A stretch of 5,246 nt of DNA from JBBAAW01 sp964574405 (GCA_964574405.1 CAZNNN010000038.1:1-5246), one strand, 5' to 3'; shown: positions 1 through 4,703, counted from the first letter of the stretch. The notes: generated by a model not told the origin, from the sequence alone. A program made the numbers and translations.

Positions 1-263
1 GCGGGTTTGAAAATATTTTAATTAGGTATGTGGGCAAGAGGAAGGGGAGTGAGGCTAAAAAAATTATTGACGCTAAAATTCATAGTACCCATGGGGCATA
101 CGCACCGTATGGGGGACAGGGAGGAAGCGCGGACGCTAGACCCGCAGGCACGGAACAGGTGTTTGATACCAAAACTCTGGTTAGGTACAAAGATCTGCTA
201 AACCAAGGGCGAATTTCAAAAAAGGAATATAGCGACTTGTTGCAAAAACACTTAAAAGGCTAA
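1..263 (+). CDS. 3' part of an unrecognised protein with SHOCT-like C-terminus (partial, left edge)
   Basis: A reading frame is open from the left edge (first full codon at position 3) to a TAA at 261-263, giving 86 visible residues. An internal GTG at 30 is a possible start, but the frame continues upstream without a stop, so I treat this as the end of a longer gene. The visible part is basic at first (GKRKGSEAKK), then Gly/Ala-rich (YGGQGGSADARPAG). It ends in about 25 residues, VRYKDLLNQGRISKKEYSDL and following, that resemble a SHOCT-type short C-terminal helix pair (leader, 'L..G.I...EY..L', basic end). That resemblance is by eye only. I do not recognise the family. The stop lies 13 bases from the end of recognisable SNF2 homology on the other strand, so the two 3' ends meet tail to tail. 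A +1 frame starting at ATG 28 gives no protein-like sequence. Confidence 0.55.
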   Translation, partial: GFENILIRYVGKRKGSEAKKIIDAKIHSTHGAYAPYGGQGGSADARPAGTEQVFDTKTLVRYKDLLNQGRISKKEYSDLLQKHLKG

Positions 264-276
264 CATTATTCATGCA

Positions 277-1097
277 AAAATCTGCCTCCGTTAAATTTAG
301 GCCAAAACCACCAGCTTTAAGGCTAATTAAAAACACCTGCGCCCCGCCGTTTTGAAAATCCTTTACCAGTTTTCCACGATCTTTAGTGCCACCGTCCAAA
401 TATAAATACGCTAGCTTTGCTTTATCCAACACCTCCTTGGCAAGCGCCAAAAAGGAAGTAAACTGACTAAAAATAAGCACCTTGTGGTTTTGAGCCACCA
501 ACAGCTCGATGTGTTCGGTTAAGGCTTCTATTTTAGCGGATGGCACATTTTTGTGTTTGGCATCCACCAGTTGAGGGTGCAAGCATAGTTGGCGCATAAT
601 AGTAAGGGATTTTAAAATATCAAAGCGGTTTTTAGTAAGCCCACCCTCCGCCATAAGACCCAAAACGCGCTGGCGCTCTCTGGCTAAATGCAAATCGTAA
701 ATTTTTTTATGTTCTGGCATCATTTCCAAAAACATGGTTTGCACAGTTTTCCCCAGCCCCATATCGTCGACCAAAATACCACCTAAACTGTAATTTCGTA
801 AAAAATATAACCAAGAAAGCCCGTCTTGTTGGTATGATCGCAGGTTACCTAAAAAAGTTTTAGCGGGGACTTGCGGGGTAATTTCTTTAATATTGTTAAG
901 TTTGGTAACGGTTTCTTCCCACTGCCTAGCTTGTTTGGATATTATGCCCAGTTTTTTAAGTTCTTCCCAAAAGCCCACTTGAAACATTCAATGTTCTGAA
1001 CACGACCTTGAGTAAAATAGTCTTTGCCTTTAAAAAAGGAGTTGGGATCTACCTGATTGCGAACTTCGTCTATTGTTAAGCCAGTAGCTTCAAACAT
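277..1097 (-). pseudogene. SWIM-SNF2 family helicase remnant, multiply deleted and frameshifted
   Basis: Bacterial SWIM-SNF2 proteins are large double-stranded DNA translocases with an N-terminal SWIM zinc finger and two RecA-like lobes. Here only fragments remain. From ATG 1097 the frame reads FEATGLTIDEVRNQ and then FFKGKDYFTQGRVQNIE, typical of the segment before a SWIM finger. Homology then jumps, in another frame near 985-1000, to the stretch just before the helicase (FWEELKKLGIISKQARQWEE). Lobe 1 is seen as LRSYQQDGLSWLYFLRNYSL and motif I DDMGLGKT (codons about 768-745). Directly after GKTVQT, near 733-738, the sequence becomes FLEMMPEHKKIYD, which belongs after lobe 1. Motifs Ia, II (DEAH) and III are therefore gone. 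Lobe 2 keeps KVLIFSQFTSF and GGFGLNLTEAD. Homology ends at about 277, before the motif VI arginine finger; the open frame runs on to 181 as unrelated residues antisense to the neighbour. It cannot be an active ATPase. Assembly collapse is the alternative explanation. Confidence 0.85.
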
Positions 1098-1104
1098 GGG
1101 TGGT

Positions 1105-1132
1105 ATTATAGTTTTCTGGGGCGGTTTTGCAA
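1105..1132 (-). promoter_or_regulatory. Promoter of the SNF2 remnant, leaderless type
   Basis: On the minus strand a -35 TTGCAA (1132-1127) lies 16 nt from a perfect -10 TATAAT (1110-1105). Only 7 nt separate the -10 from ATG 1097, which places transcription start at or next to the start codon. No Shine-Dalgarno sequence is present (the gap is ACCACCC). This decides for ATG 1097 over an in-frame ATG at 1139, which would lie upstream of the promoter boxes. Confidence 0.6.
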
Positions 1133-1161
1133 CTGACACAAGGCTAAAGTTTGTGTATAAT
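1133..1161 (+). promoter_or_regulatory. Promoter of the tRNA-Gly/tRNA-Arg pair
   Basis: The -35 CTGACA (1133-1138) is 17 nt from a perfect -10 TATAAT (1156-1161). Expected transcription start is about 1168, roughly 18 nt before tRNA-Gly. The -35 box directly abuts the -35 box of the divergent SNF2-remnant promoter (1127-1132), so polymerase bound on one side would cover the other. Confidence 0.65.
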
Positions 1162-1185
1162 AGGCGTTACGGTGATACCAAGCGT

Positions 1186-1260
1186 GCGGCGGTAGTTCAG
1201 TGGTAGAATGTCTCCCTTCCAAGGAGAAGGTCGCCGGTTCGAGCCCGGTCCGTCGCTCCA
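1186..1260 (+). tRNA. tRNA-Gly(UCC)
   Basis: A 75-nt cloverleaf. Acceptor arms are GCGGCGG and CCGTCGC, all pairing with one G-T. The anticodon stem TCTCC/GGAGA encloses loop CTTCCAA, so the anticodon is UCC, reading GGA/GGG and, through wobble, other Gly codons. T-stem GCCGG/CCGGT holds TTCGAGC. The 3' TCCA shows a U discriminator and an encoded CCA. It is first in a tandem pair, 4 nt before tRNA-Arg, and is probably co-transcribed from the promoter at 1133-1161. It is not the UCA-anticodon glycine tRNA known from SR1/Gracilibacteria. Confidence 0.95.
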
Positions 1261-1264
1261 TTTT

Positions 1265-1340
1265 GCCCTCGTAGCTCAGTGGATAGAGCAATTCCCTTCT
1301 AAGGAAGAGGTCGTGCGTTCAAGTCGCACCGGGGGCACCA
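1265..1340 (+). tRNA. tRNA-Arg(UCU)
   Basis: A 76-nt cloverleaf. Acceptor arms GCCCTCG/CGGGGGC pair with one T-G. D-stem GCTC/GAGC is followed by anticodon loop CTTCTAA, giving anticodon UCU for AGA/AGG arginine codons. T-stem GTGCG/CGCAC is perfect and the CCA is encoded. The outermost anticodon-stem pair (27-43) reads A-G, a mismatch that the other four pairs should tolerate. The CCA ends at 1340 and the stop codon of the opposite-strand protease gene begins at 1341, so there is no spacer and no hairpin terminator. Confidence 0.94.
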
Positions 1341-1751
1341 TTAAGTCTTAAAAACTACTTTTCTTTTTATCAAAAACTCCACGTTAAAAGAGTCGATGAA
1401 ACCAAGTCGCCCCATAATTGGAGGTATGTTATCGTTTTCGGATATTGCCATGGGGACATAGTGTTCCACTTCCCCTAGTTTTATCCTTAAAAGCTTCTTT
1501 AACATAAATATTTTCTGATCTCCTCCTATTCCCGTTGTCCATTCTTTATTACAATCCTGATTTAATGAAATTCCTAAAGAATTTGAAAAATACTTAGGTA
1601 GTATGCTGTGATCTGCTCCTGTGTCTACAACCATCCAAACCTTTAGCCACTTATTGTAGCTATTAGAATATAAAAAGACCTCTGCCACAGGACGATACAG
1701 TTTACCAAAACGGCAGAGTCCCGCGTCCTGATAGTCAAAAATTACATCCAT
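1341..1751 (-). CDS. Retropepsin-like (clan AA) aspartic protease
   Basis: A 136-residue single-domain protein of the retropepsin type, which as a family works as a homodimer, each chain giving one catalytic Asp. The active-site loop is VVDTGADHS at residues 41-49, with D43 the catalytic residue in D-T-G-A. A glycine-rich segment TTGIGG (72-77) sits where the flap is expected. The second hydrophobic-glycine motif is IMGRLGFID (112-120), matching the 'ILGRDGF' type seen in bacterial and archaeal relatives. Length fits a complete domain. There is no signal peptide or membrane segment, so it is probably cytoplasmic. ATG 1751 overlaps the last 10 nt of the DUF5678-like gene (its TAA is at 1744-1742), so the two are one operon and probably translationally coupled. 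The substrate is unknown; the partner protein is a reasonable suspect. The stop abuts the tRNA-Arg end with no gap. Confidence 0.85.
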   Translation of the reverse strand: MDVIFDYQDAGLCRFGKLYRPVAEVFLYSNSYNKWLKVWMVVDTGADHSILPKYFSNSLGISLNQDCNKEWTTGIGGDQKIFMLKKLLRIKLGEVEHYVPMAISENDNIPPIMGRLGFIDSFNVEFLIKRKVVFKT

Positions 1752-1957
1752 AAAATTAAAGTGCGGGGTTTGGGAATGTAGGAAATTTCAGGAATAATTT
1801 TTGGGTGATCTTTATTAAGTCGGTCTAAAATTTTAACCACGCCATTACCAGTTGCCGACGAGTAAACTCTGTCGCCCGCTACAACAACATGCCTACCTCT
1901 ATACTTGGGATTACTGAATATTTTTGATATTTTTGAACTTTTGTTTGCGTATATCAT
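1742..1957 (-). CDS. DUF5678-like small protein, operon partner of the aspartic protease
   Basis: A 71-residue protein. After a polar N-terminus, residues 17-30 read NPKYRGRHVVVAGDRV, followed by a short Ala/Gly turn (SSATGNGVVKI) and an amphipathic helix with LDRLNKDHP. It ends in EISYIPKPRTLIL. This pattern (Y.G..VVV.GD.V...G......A/K......P.I.Y.PKP) is what I know of DUF5678, a small family of unknown function common in archaea and CPR bacteria; the assignment is from memory of the pattern. Start ATG 1957 lies 6 nt after an extended -10 box, suggesting a leaderless mRNA. Its last 10 nt overlap the start of the protease gene. Pairing of this domain with a retropepsin-like protease suggests the two act together, for example as substrate or adaptor and enzyme, but no role is known to me. 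Confidence 0.7.
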   Translation of the reverse strand: MIYANKSSKISKIFSNPKYRGRHVVVAGDRVYSSATGNGVVKILDRLNKDHPKIIPEISYIPKPRTLILWM

Positions 1958-1963
1958 GCCTCT

Positions 1964-1992
1964 ATTTTAACAAAATCAAAAGAATTCCTCAA
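1964..1992 (-). promoter_or_regulatory. Promoter of the DUF5678-protease operon, leaderless type
   Basis: On the minus strand -35 TTGAGG (1992-1987), a 17-nt spacer, then an extended -10 TGtTAAAAT with the hexamer at 1969-1964. Six nt (AGAGGC) separate the -10 from ATG 1957. The AGAGG lies too close to the ATG to act as a ribosome binding site, so a leaderless transcript is the better reading. Confidence 0.55.
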
Positions 1993-2013
1993 CTGCGGAT
2001 TTGGTTGTATAAT
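1985..2013 (+). promoter_or_regulatory. Promoter of tRNA-Leu
   Basis: A perfect -10 TATAAT (2008-2013) lies 11 nt before the tRNA-Leu 5' end, the expected distance for a start just upstream of the tRNA. The -35 is poor (TTCCTC at 1985-1990, 17-nt spacing). It overlaps the -35 of the divergent DUF5678 operon promoter at 1987-1992, so the two should compete. Confidence 0.5.
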
Positions 2014-2024
2014 ATCCCAGTTAA

Positions 2025-2110
2025 GGGCGAGTGGCGGAATGGCATACGCGGCAGACTTAAAATCTGCTGGCCGCAAGGTCGTGAGGGTTCAAGTCCCTCC
2101 TCGCCCACCA
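2025..2110 (+). tRNA. tRNA-Leu(UAA)
   Basis: An 86-nt class II tRNA. Acceptor arms GGGCGAG/CTCGCCC pair fully. Anticodon stem GCAGA/TCTGC holds loop CTTAAAA, anticodon UAA. A long variable arm (TGGCCGCAAGGTCGT, with its own short stem) and T-stem GAGGG/CCCTC around TTCAAGT identify leucine. Discriminator A and an encoded CCA end at 2110. It precedes the DEAD-box helicase gene on the same strand with no clear terminator between, so read-through into that gene is possible. Confidence 0.95.
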
Positions 2111-2125
2111 CAAAAACACAAAGTG

Positions 2126-2134
2126 TGCTATACT
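2126..2134 (+). promoter_or_regulatory. Extended -10 upstream of the DEAD-box helicase gene
   Basis: TGcTATACT lies 16 nt after the tRNA-Leu CCA end. No -35 is visible because that position falls in the tRNA 3' end (CACCAC). Predicted start is about 2141, giving a leader of about 69 nt before ATG 2210. That contrasts with the near-zero leaders elsewhere in the window. The leader has no clear Shine-Dalgarno sequence and no strong hairpin that I can see. Confidence 0.4.
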
Positions 2135-2209
2135 ACTAAAGTTGTGATTGATCGAAATTGATGTAAGTAACCCTTTATCCGTTTTGCTCGTCCATTAAAG
2201 AAAAATATT

Positions 2210-3400
2210 ATGATGACTATGAGAAACAAAAGTGCTAATAGAGGTGGTTTCCGCAGTGGCTTTAAAAATCAGCGGAGAAACCCATACCGGGGAAGTGCGG
2301 TAACTCACGATAAATACATTTTCAAAGCCCTGGATACCAGCGCGCGCCAAGATAGCGTATATGAAAAACAAATGGCCTTTAGTGACTTTCCGCTCCATCC
2401 TAAACTCCTAAAAAACATTGCTTCTAGGGACTATTTTCACCCTACAAAAATTCAAGCCAAGGTAATTACCCCCATTTTAGAAAATCGTGATCTTATTGGA
2501 CTTTCTGCTACGGGTTCAGGCAAAACAGCAGCTTTTTTAATTCCCATTATCAACTCTTTGCTGGTCGACCCAAAAAAACGATGTCTGGTGGTTGTGCCTT
2601 CTCGCGAACTTGCTAACCAAATTCAGGACGAATTTAATACTTTTGCGCAAAACACTTGGATTACGGATGTACTAATTATGGGTGGGGCAAGCTATTCAAC
2701 TCAAATAAGACTTTTAAAACGCAATCCTCAATTTGTAATTGCTACGCCTGGAAGGTTAATTGACCTGTACAACCAACGCTACCTTGAACTGGACACTTTT
2801 GATATTATTGTGCTGGATGAAGTGGATCAAATGTTGGATATGGGCTTTATCCGCGATATTAAGCTTATAATTTCTAAACTTAAACCTGTAAGACAGTCGC
2901 TTTTTTTCTCTGCCACCATGAGTCCAAAAATCAGAGATGTTGCTACTTCTTTGTCTAAAAACCCCGTAACCGTGGAATTAACGGAGCAAACCGCCATTAA
3001 AAATGTGGAGCAAAATATTATTAAAGTTAACTCCGCTGTAGGAAAAATTAACACCCTACACGAACTCTTAATTAACACCGCTTTTCAAAAAGTACTGGTT
3101 TTTTCACGCACCAAGCACGGTGCGGACGATATTGCCTCCGCTTTAAGTATTAGGGGTCATAAAGTGGACTCTTTGCATGGAAATAAATCGTTGGGTCAGC
3201 GGATGAGGATTTTATCCATGTTTAAACGGGATCAGATTAACATTTTAGTGGCAACAGATGTGGCTTCTCGTGGCATTGATATTCCAGATATTTCCCATGT
3301 TATAAACTACGACGAACCCGCCACTTATGATGACTACATTCACCGCATTGGGCGTACCGGTAGAATAGGCAAGGGCGGAACGGCGCTAACTTTTGTTTAA
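2210..3400 (+). CDS. DEAD-box ATP-dependent RNA helicase (motif II is DEVD)
   Basis: A 396-residue RNA helicase of superfamily 2, expected to unwind short RNA duplexes using ATP in ribosome assembly or mRNA turnover. Residues 1-50 are a basic RG/RN-rich tail (NRGGFRSGFKNQRRNPYRG), likely disordered and RNA-binding. The core follows in order: Q-motif region FSDF at 57-60 with PTKIQ at 78-82, motif I ATGSGKT 100-106, Ia PSRELA 130-135, GG 158-159, Ib TPGR 179-182, II DEVD 203-206 (Val replaces the usual Ala), III SAT 234-236, IV LVFSRT 296-301, V ATDVASRGID 348-357, VI HRIGRTGR 378-385. The protein ends 11 residues after motif VI, with no C-terminal extension. From memory this N-tail plus abrupt-end layout is usual in CPR bacteria, so I do not call it truncated. 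Starts at 2210, 2213 and 2219 are all possible; no Shine-Dalgarno sequence separates them. It converges on the peptidase gene with a 6-nt gap. Confidence 0.95.
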   Translation: MMTMRNKSANRGGFRSGFKNQRRNPYRGSAVTHDKYIFKALDTSARQDSVYEKQMAFSDFPLHPKLLKNIASRDYFHPTKIQAKVITPILENRDLIGLSATGSGKTAAFLIPIINSLLVDPKKRCLVVVPSRELANQIQDEFNTFAQNTWITDVLIMGGASYSTQIRLLKRNPQFVIATPGRLIDLYNQRYLELDTFDIIVLDEVDQMLDMGFIRDIKLIISKLKPVRQSLFFSATMSPKIRDVATSLSKNPVTVELTEQTAIKNVEQNIIKVNSAVGKINTLHELLINTAFQKVLVFSRTKHGADDIASALSIRGHKVDSLHGNKSLGQRMRILSMFKRDQINILVATDVASRGIDIPDISHVINYDEPATYDDYIHRIGRTGRIGKGGTALTFV

Positions 3401-3406
3401 TTCCAA

Positions 3407-3784
3407 TTACGGTAGTTTAATGGTTTTTAGCTTATCTCGTACCACTTTGTAATTGGGGACGGTGCGCGTCACTAAATACCAGAAATCCTTAGAGTGGTTA
3501 AATTGCCCCAGATGACACAGCTCGTGCACCACAATATAGTCAGCCAAACCCTGCGGTAAAAACGCTACTTTATAGCAGAAATTCAAATTACCTTTTCTGG
3601 AACAGCTACCCCAACGACGCCTAGTATTTTTTATACTTACACGATGCCAGGTAAAACTATAAAACTTATTAAAATATTCAAGTCGCGCTAAAACCAGCTC
3701 TCGAGCCTTTTCCTTGTTATCCAAATAACTCTTTGCTGGTTCTTTCTTTATTGCTCTCTTTTTCCGTCGCACCCAAAACAACAT
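3407..3784 (-). CDS. YgjP/DUF45-type zinc metallopeptidase, minimal form
   Basis: A 125-residue protein from ATG 3784; a TTG two codons upstream (3790) is the alternative start. It has the conserved core of the YgjP-like (DUF45, M48-related) family: RWGSCSRKGNLNF at about 57-69, then the zinc motif HELCH (H87, E88, H91) followed by NHSKDFW, whose H97 is the likely third ligand. The family is usually about 220-240 residues with an N-terminal beta domain; here that domain is absent and the protein starts with a basic segment (VRRKKRAIKK), giving a catalytic-half-only version. All key residues are intact, so I consider it functional. There is no signal peptide or membrane segment. The substrate is unknown. 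ATG 3784 is chosen because an extended -10 box ends 6 nt upstream of it, which would make the mRNA leaderless. The divergent secreted-protein gene begins only 35 bp away. Confidence 0.88.
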   Translation of the reverse strand: MLFWVRRKKRAIKKEPAKSYLDNKEKARELVLARLEYFNKFYSFTWHRVSIKNTRRRWGSCSRKGNLNFCYKVAFLPQGLADYIVVHELCHLGQFNHSKDFWYLVTRTVPNYKVVRDKLKTIKLP

Positions 3785-3813
3785 CTGCAAAGCATACCAG
3801 ATTTTGCTAGACT
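3785..3813 (+). promoter_or_regulatory. Promoter of the secreted-protein gene, leaderless type
   Basis: -35 CTGCAA (3785-3790, weak match), 17-nt spacer, extended -10 TGcTAGACT with the hexamer at 3808-3813. Six nt (AACTCT) separate it from ATG 3820. No Shine-Dalgarno sequence is present. The whole promoter lies inside the 35-bp divergent intergenic region and overlaps the peptidase promoter. Confidence 0.5.
3791..3799 (-). promoter_or_regulatory. Extended -10 of the metallopeptidase gene, leaderless type
   Basis: On the minus strand TGgTATGCT reads from 3799 to 3791, with TTGCAG (6 nt) between it and ATG 3784. The hexamer matches consensus at 4 of 6 positions, no convincing -35 is seen, and no Shine-Dalgarno sequence exists. 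The match is weak alone; its support comes from the same box-to-ATG distance at other genes here. Confidence 0.4.
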
Positions 3814-3819
3814 AACTCT

Positions 3820-4494
3820 ATGAAGATGTTTCCTAAAAAAACGCTCTTTGTGATATCCACACTTTTTCTTGTGCTTACTATTGCCGGGGCAACGGCAGTA
3901 AATTATAAGCAAGATAAAGATGTGGATCGCACCAAAATTCCATCTAAATTGGAACTTAGCAAGTCTTTTCAAAAATGGATTACTAATTTAAAAAATAAGG
4001 ATTTAATTATTGAGGCGGACGAATTTAGGCTAATAGAGGAGAACGAAATTTATAATAGCCAGTGGATGACGGTATATAACATTGATGATACGGCGGTTAA
4101 AACCCAGTACTACGCTAATATACTAAAATATGTTGATACAAAAAAGGTGGTGTATTCACCTAGTGATAGGCAGTATATTGATTACAACGCTAACCAAATA
4201 CATTATTACGGTTTGAGGGATGATAAGTTGGTGGACGCGCGTCTCTTAGACTGCCCCACGAGTTTAAATTGTTACTTTGACCGCGCCTACTTTTTGGATA
4301 ATGATGTTTTTGTGGTGTCAGAAATTTCCAGAAACCTTGATAAACGCGCGGAAAATATCCCGGTGTGCGCACCAACTGATACCTGTACCTACACTATAAA
4401 AATTCATTTAGTGGATCTTAACAAAAACTCGCGGTTAGTTTACGAATCAAAGCCTTTTACCGCCAACCTCACCCAACTTATCTCCAAACTATAA
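3820..4494 (+). CDS. Secreted or membrane-anchored protein of unknown function
   Basis: A 224-residue protein that I do not recognise. Residues 1-7 are positively charged (MKMFPKK), 8-23 are hydrophobic (TLFVISTLFLVLTIAG), and ATA at 24-26 before V27 would suit signal peptidase I. It is therefore either exported or held in the membrane by this segment; there is no lipobox cysteine. The rest is hydrophilic, rich in Asp, Asn, Tyr and Lys, with alternating patterns suggesting mostly beta structure (KKVVYSPSDRQYIDYNANQI, DNDVFVVSEI, YTIKIHLVDL). Exactly four cysteines occur, as two close pairs C145/C151 and C183/C189, each five residues apart inside, which fits disulfides outside the cell. ATG 3820 is 6 nt after an extended -10 box; ATG 3826 is an alternative. 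It is transcribed alone, divergent from the peptidase. Confidence 0.75.
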   Translation: MKMFPKKTLFVISTLFLVLTIAGATAVNYKQDKDVDRTKIPSKLELSKSFQKWITNLKNKDLIIEADEFRLIEENEIYNSQWMTVYNIDDTAVKTQYYANILKYVDTKKVVYSPSDRQYIDYNANQIHYYGLRDDKLVDARLLDCPTSLNCYFDRAYFLDNDVFVVSEISRNLDKRAENIPVCAPTDTCTYTIKIHLVDLNKNSRLVYESKPFTANLTQLISKL

Positions 4495-4509
4495 ATAACC
4501 ACCCAAATC

Positions 4510-4518
4510 TGTTAAAAT
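4510..4518 (+). promoter_or_regulatory. Possible extended -10 upstream of the hairpin element and tRNA-Pro
   Basis: TGtTAAAAT is identical to the box used by the DUF5678 operon. No -35 is visible. A start near 4525 would give a precursor with about 100 nt, including the hairpin at 4571-4615, before tRNA-Pro. Read-through from the secreted-protein gene could serve instead. Confidence 0.3.
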
Positions 4519-4536
4519 CACAACAATCCATGAAGT

Positions 4537-4622
4537 GAGCGAAGCATGTCCGTAGAAAAAACGAGCGATATTGTCCACAAGGAAAAATCCGCGGAGCGTT
4601 TTTTCCGTTGGACAAAGAGCGA
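4537..4622. repeat. Palindromic repeat cluster with hairpin and GAGCGA units before tRNA-Pro
   Basis: TTGTCCA...GGAAAAA (4571-4587) pairs with TTTTTCC...TTGGACAA (4600-4615), a stem of about 15 pairs broken by one bulge and one mismatch. The loop holds the perfect palindrome TCCGCGGA (4588-4595). A related unit, TGTCCgtaGAAAAAACG (4547-4563), shares the TGTCC and A-run pattern and could pair with the same 3' arm, so 4571-4587 and 4547-4563 are alternative partners. GAGCGA recurs at 4537, 4563 and 4617, spacings of 26 and 54 (about one and two periods of 27). A T6 run (4599-4604) within the 3' arm gives it a terminator-like look. It could be a REP/MITE-like element, a degenerate terminator for the secreted-protein gene, or a leader structure of the tRNA precursor. 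Confidence 0.6.
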
Positions 4623-4626
4623 GTAT

Positions 4627-4703
4627 CGGGGTGTGGCGCAGTTGGCTAGCGCGCATCGTTTGGGACGATGAGGTCGCAGGTTCGAGTCCTGTCACCCCGA
4701 CCA
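4627..4703 (+). tRNA. tRNA-Pro(UGG)
   Basis: A 77-nt cloverleaf. Acceptor arms CGGGGTG/CACCCCG pair fully, with the C1-G72 end typical of bacterial proline tRNA. Anticodon stem CATCG/CGATG holds loop TTTGGGA, anticodon UGG, reading CCA/CCG and by wobble others. T-stem GCAGG/CCTGT holds TTCGAGT. The discriminator is A and the CCA is encoded. The 5' end lies 11 nt after the inverted repeat. Confidence 0.95.

Noticed and set aside
942..1139. ATG 1139 as start of the SNF2 N-terminal fragment
   Set aside because: The promoter boxes lie downstream of it; homology also begins near ATG 1097.
1106..1291. Minus-strand 61-codon frame containing TGLEPATFSLEGRHSTTEL
   Set aside because: This is the well-known false protein from reading a tRNA gene backwards; it is antisense to tRNA-Gly.
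1341..1380. T-rich stretch after tRNA-Arg as intrinsic terminator
   Set aside because: TTAAG-T-CTTAA has no usable loop, and the sequence is coding for the protease on the other strand.
2117..2127. CACA-AAG-TGTG hairpin after tRNA-Leu as terminator
   Set aside because: Four base pairs only and no T-run follows.
1924..2139. Plus-strand 71-codon frame across tRNA-Leu
   Set aside because: It runs through the tRNA and both promoters and has no protein-like pattern.
2144..2161. Tiny upstream frame GTG to TGA (5 residues) in the helicase leader
   Set aside because: Length is within chance and there is no ribosome binding site; no attenuation structure is visible.
2195..2398. Minus-strand frame opposite the helicase start
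   Set aside because: Shadow of the helicase gene, with no motif; the same holds for the frames at 2827-3078, 3748-3972 and 4190-4375.
4546..4671. Small plus-strand frame starting MSVEKTSDIV
   Set aside because: It reads through the hairpin repeat and ends inside the tRNA-Pro anticodon stem; composition is explained by the repeat.
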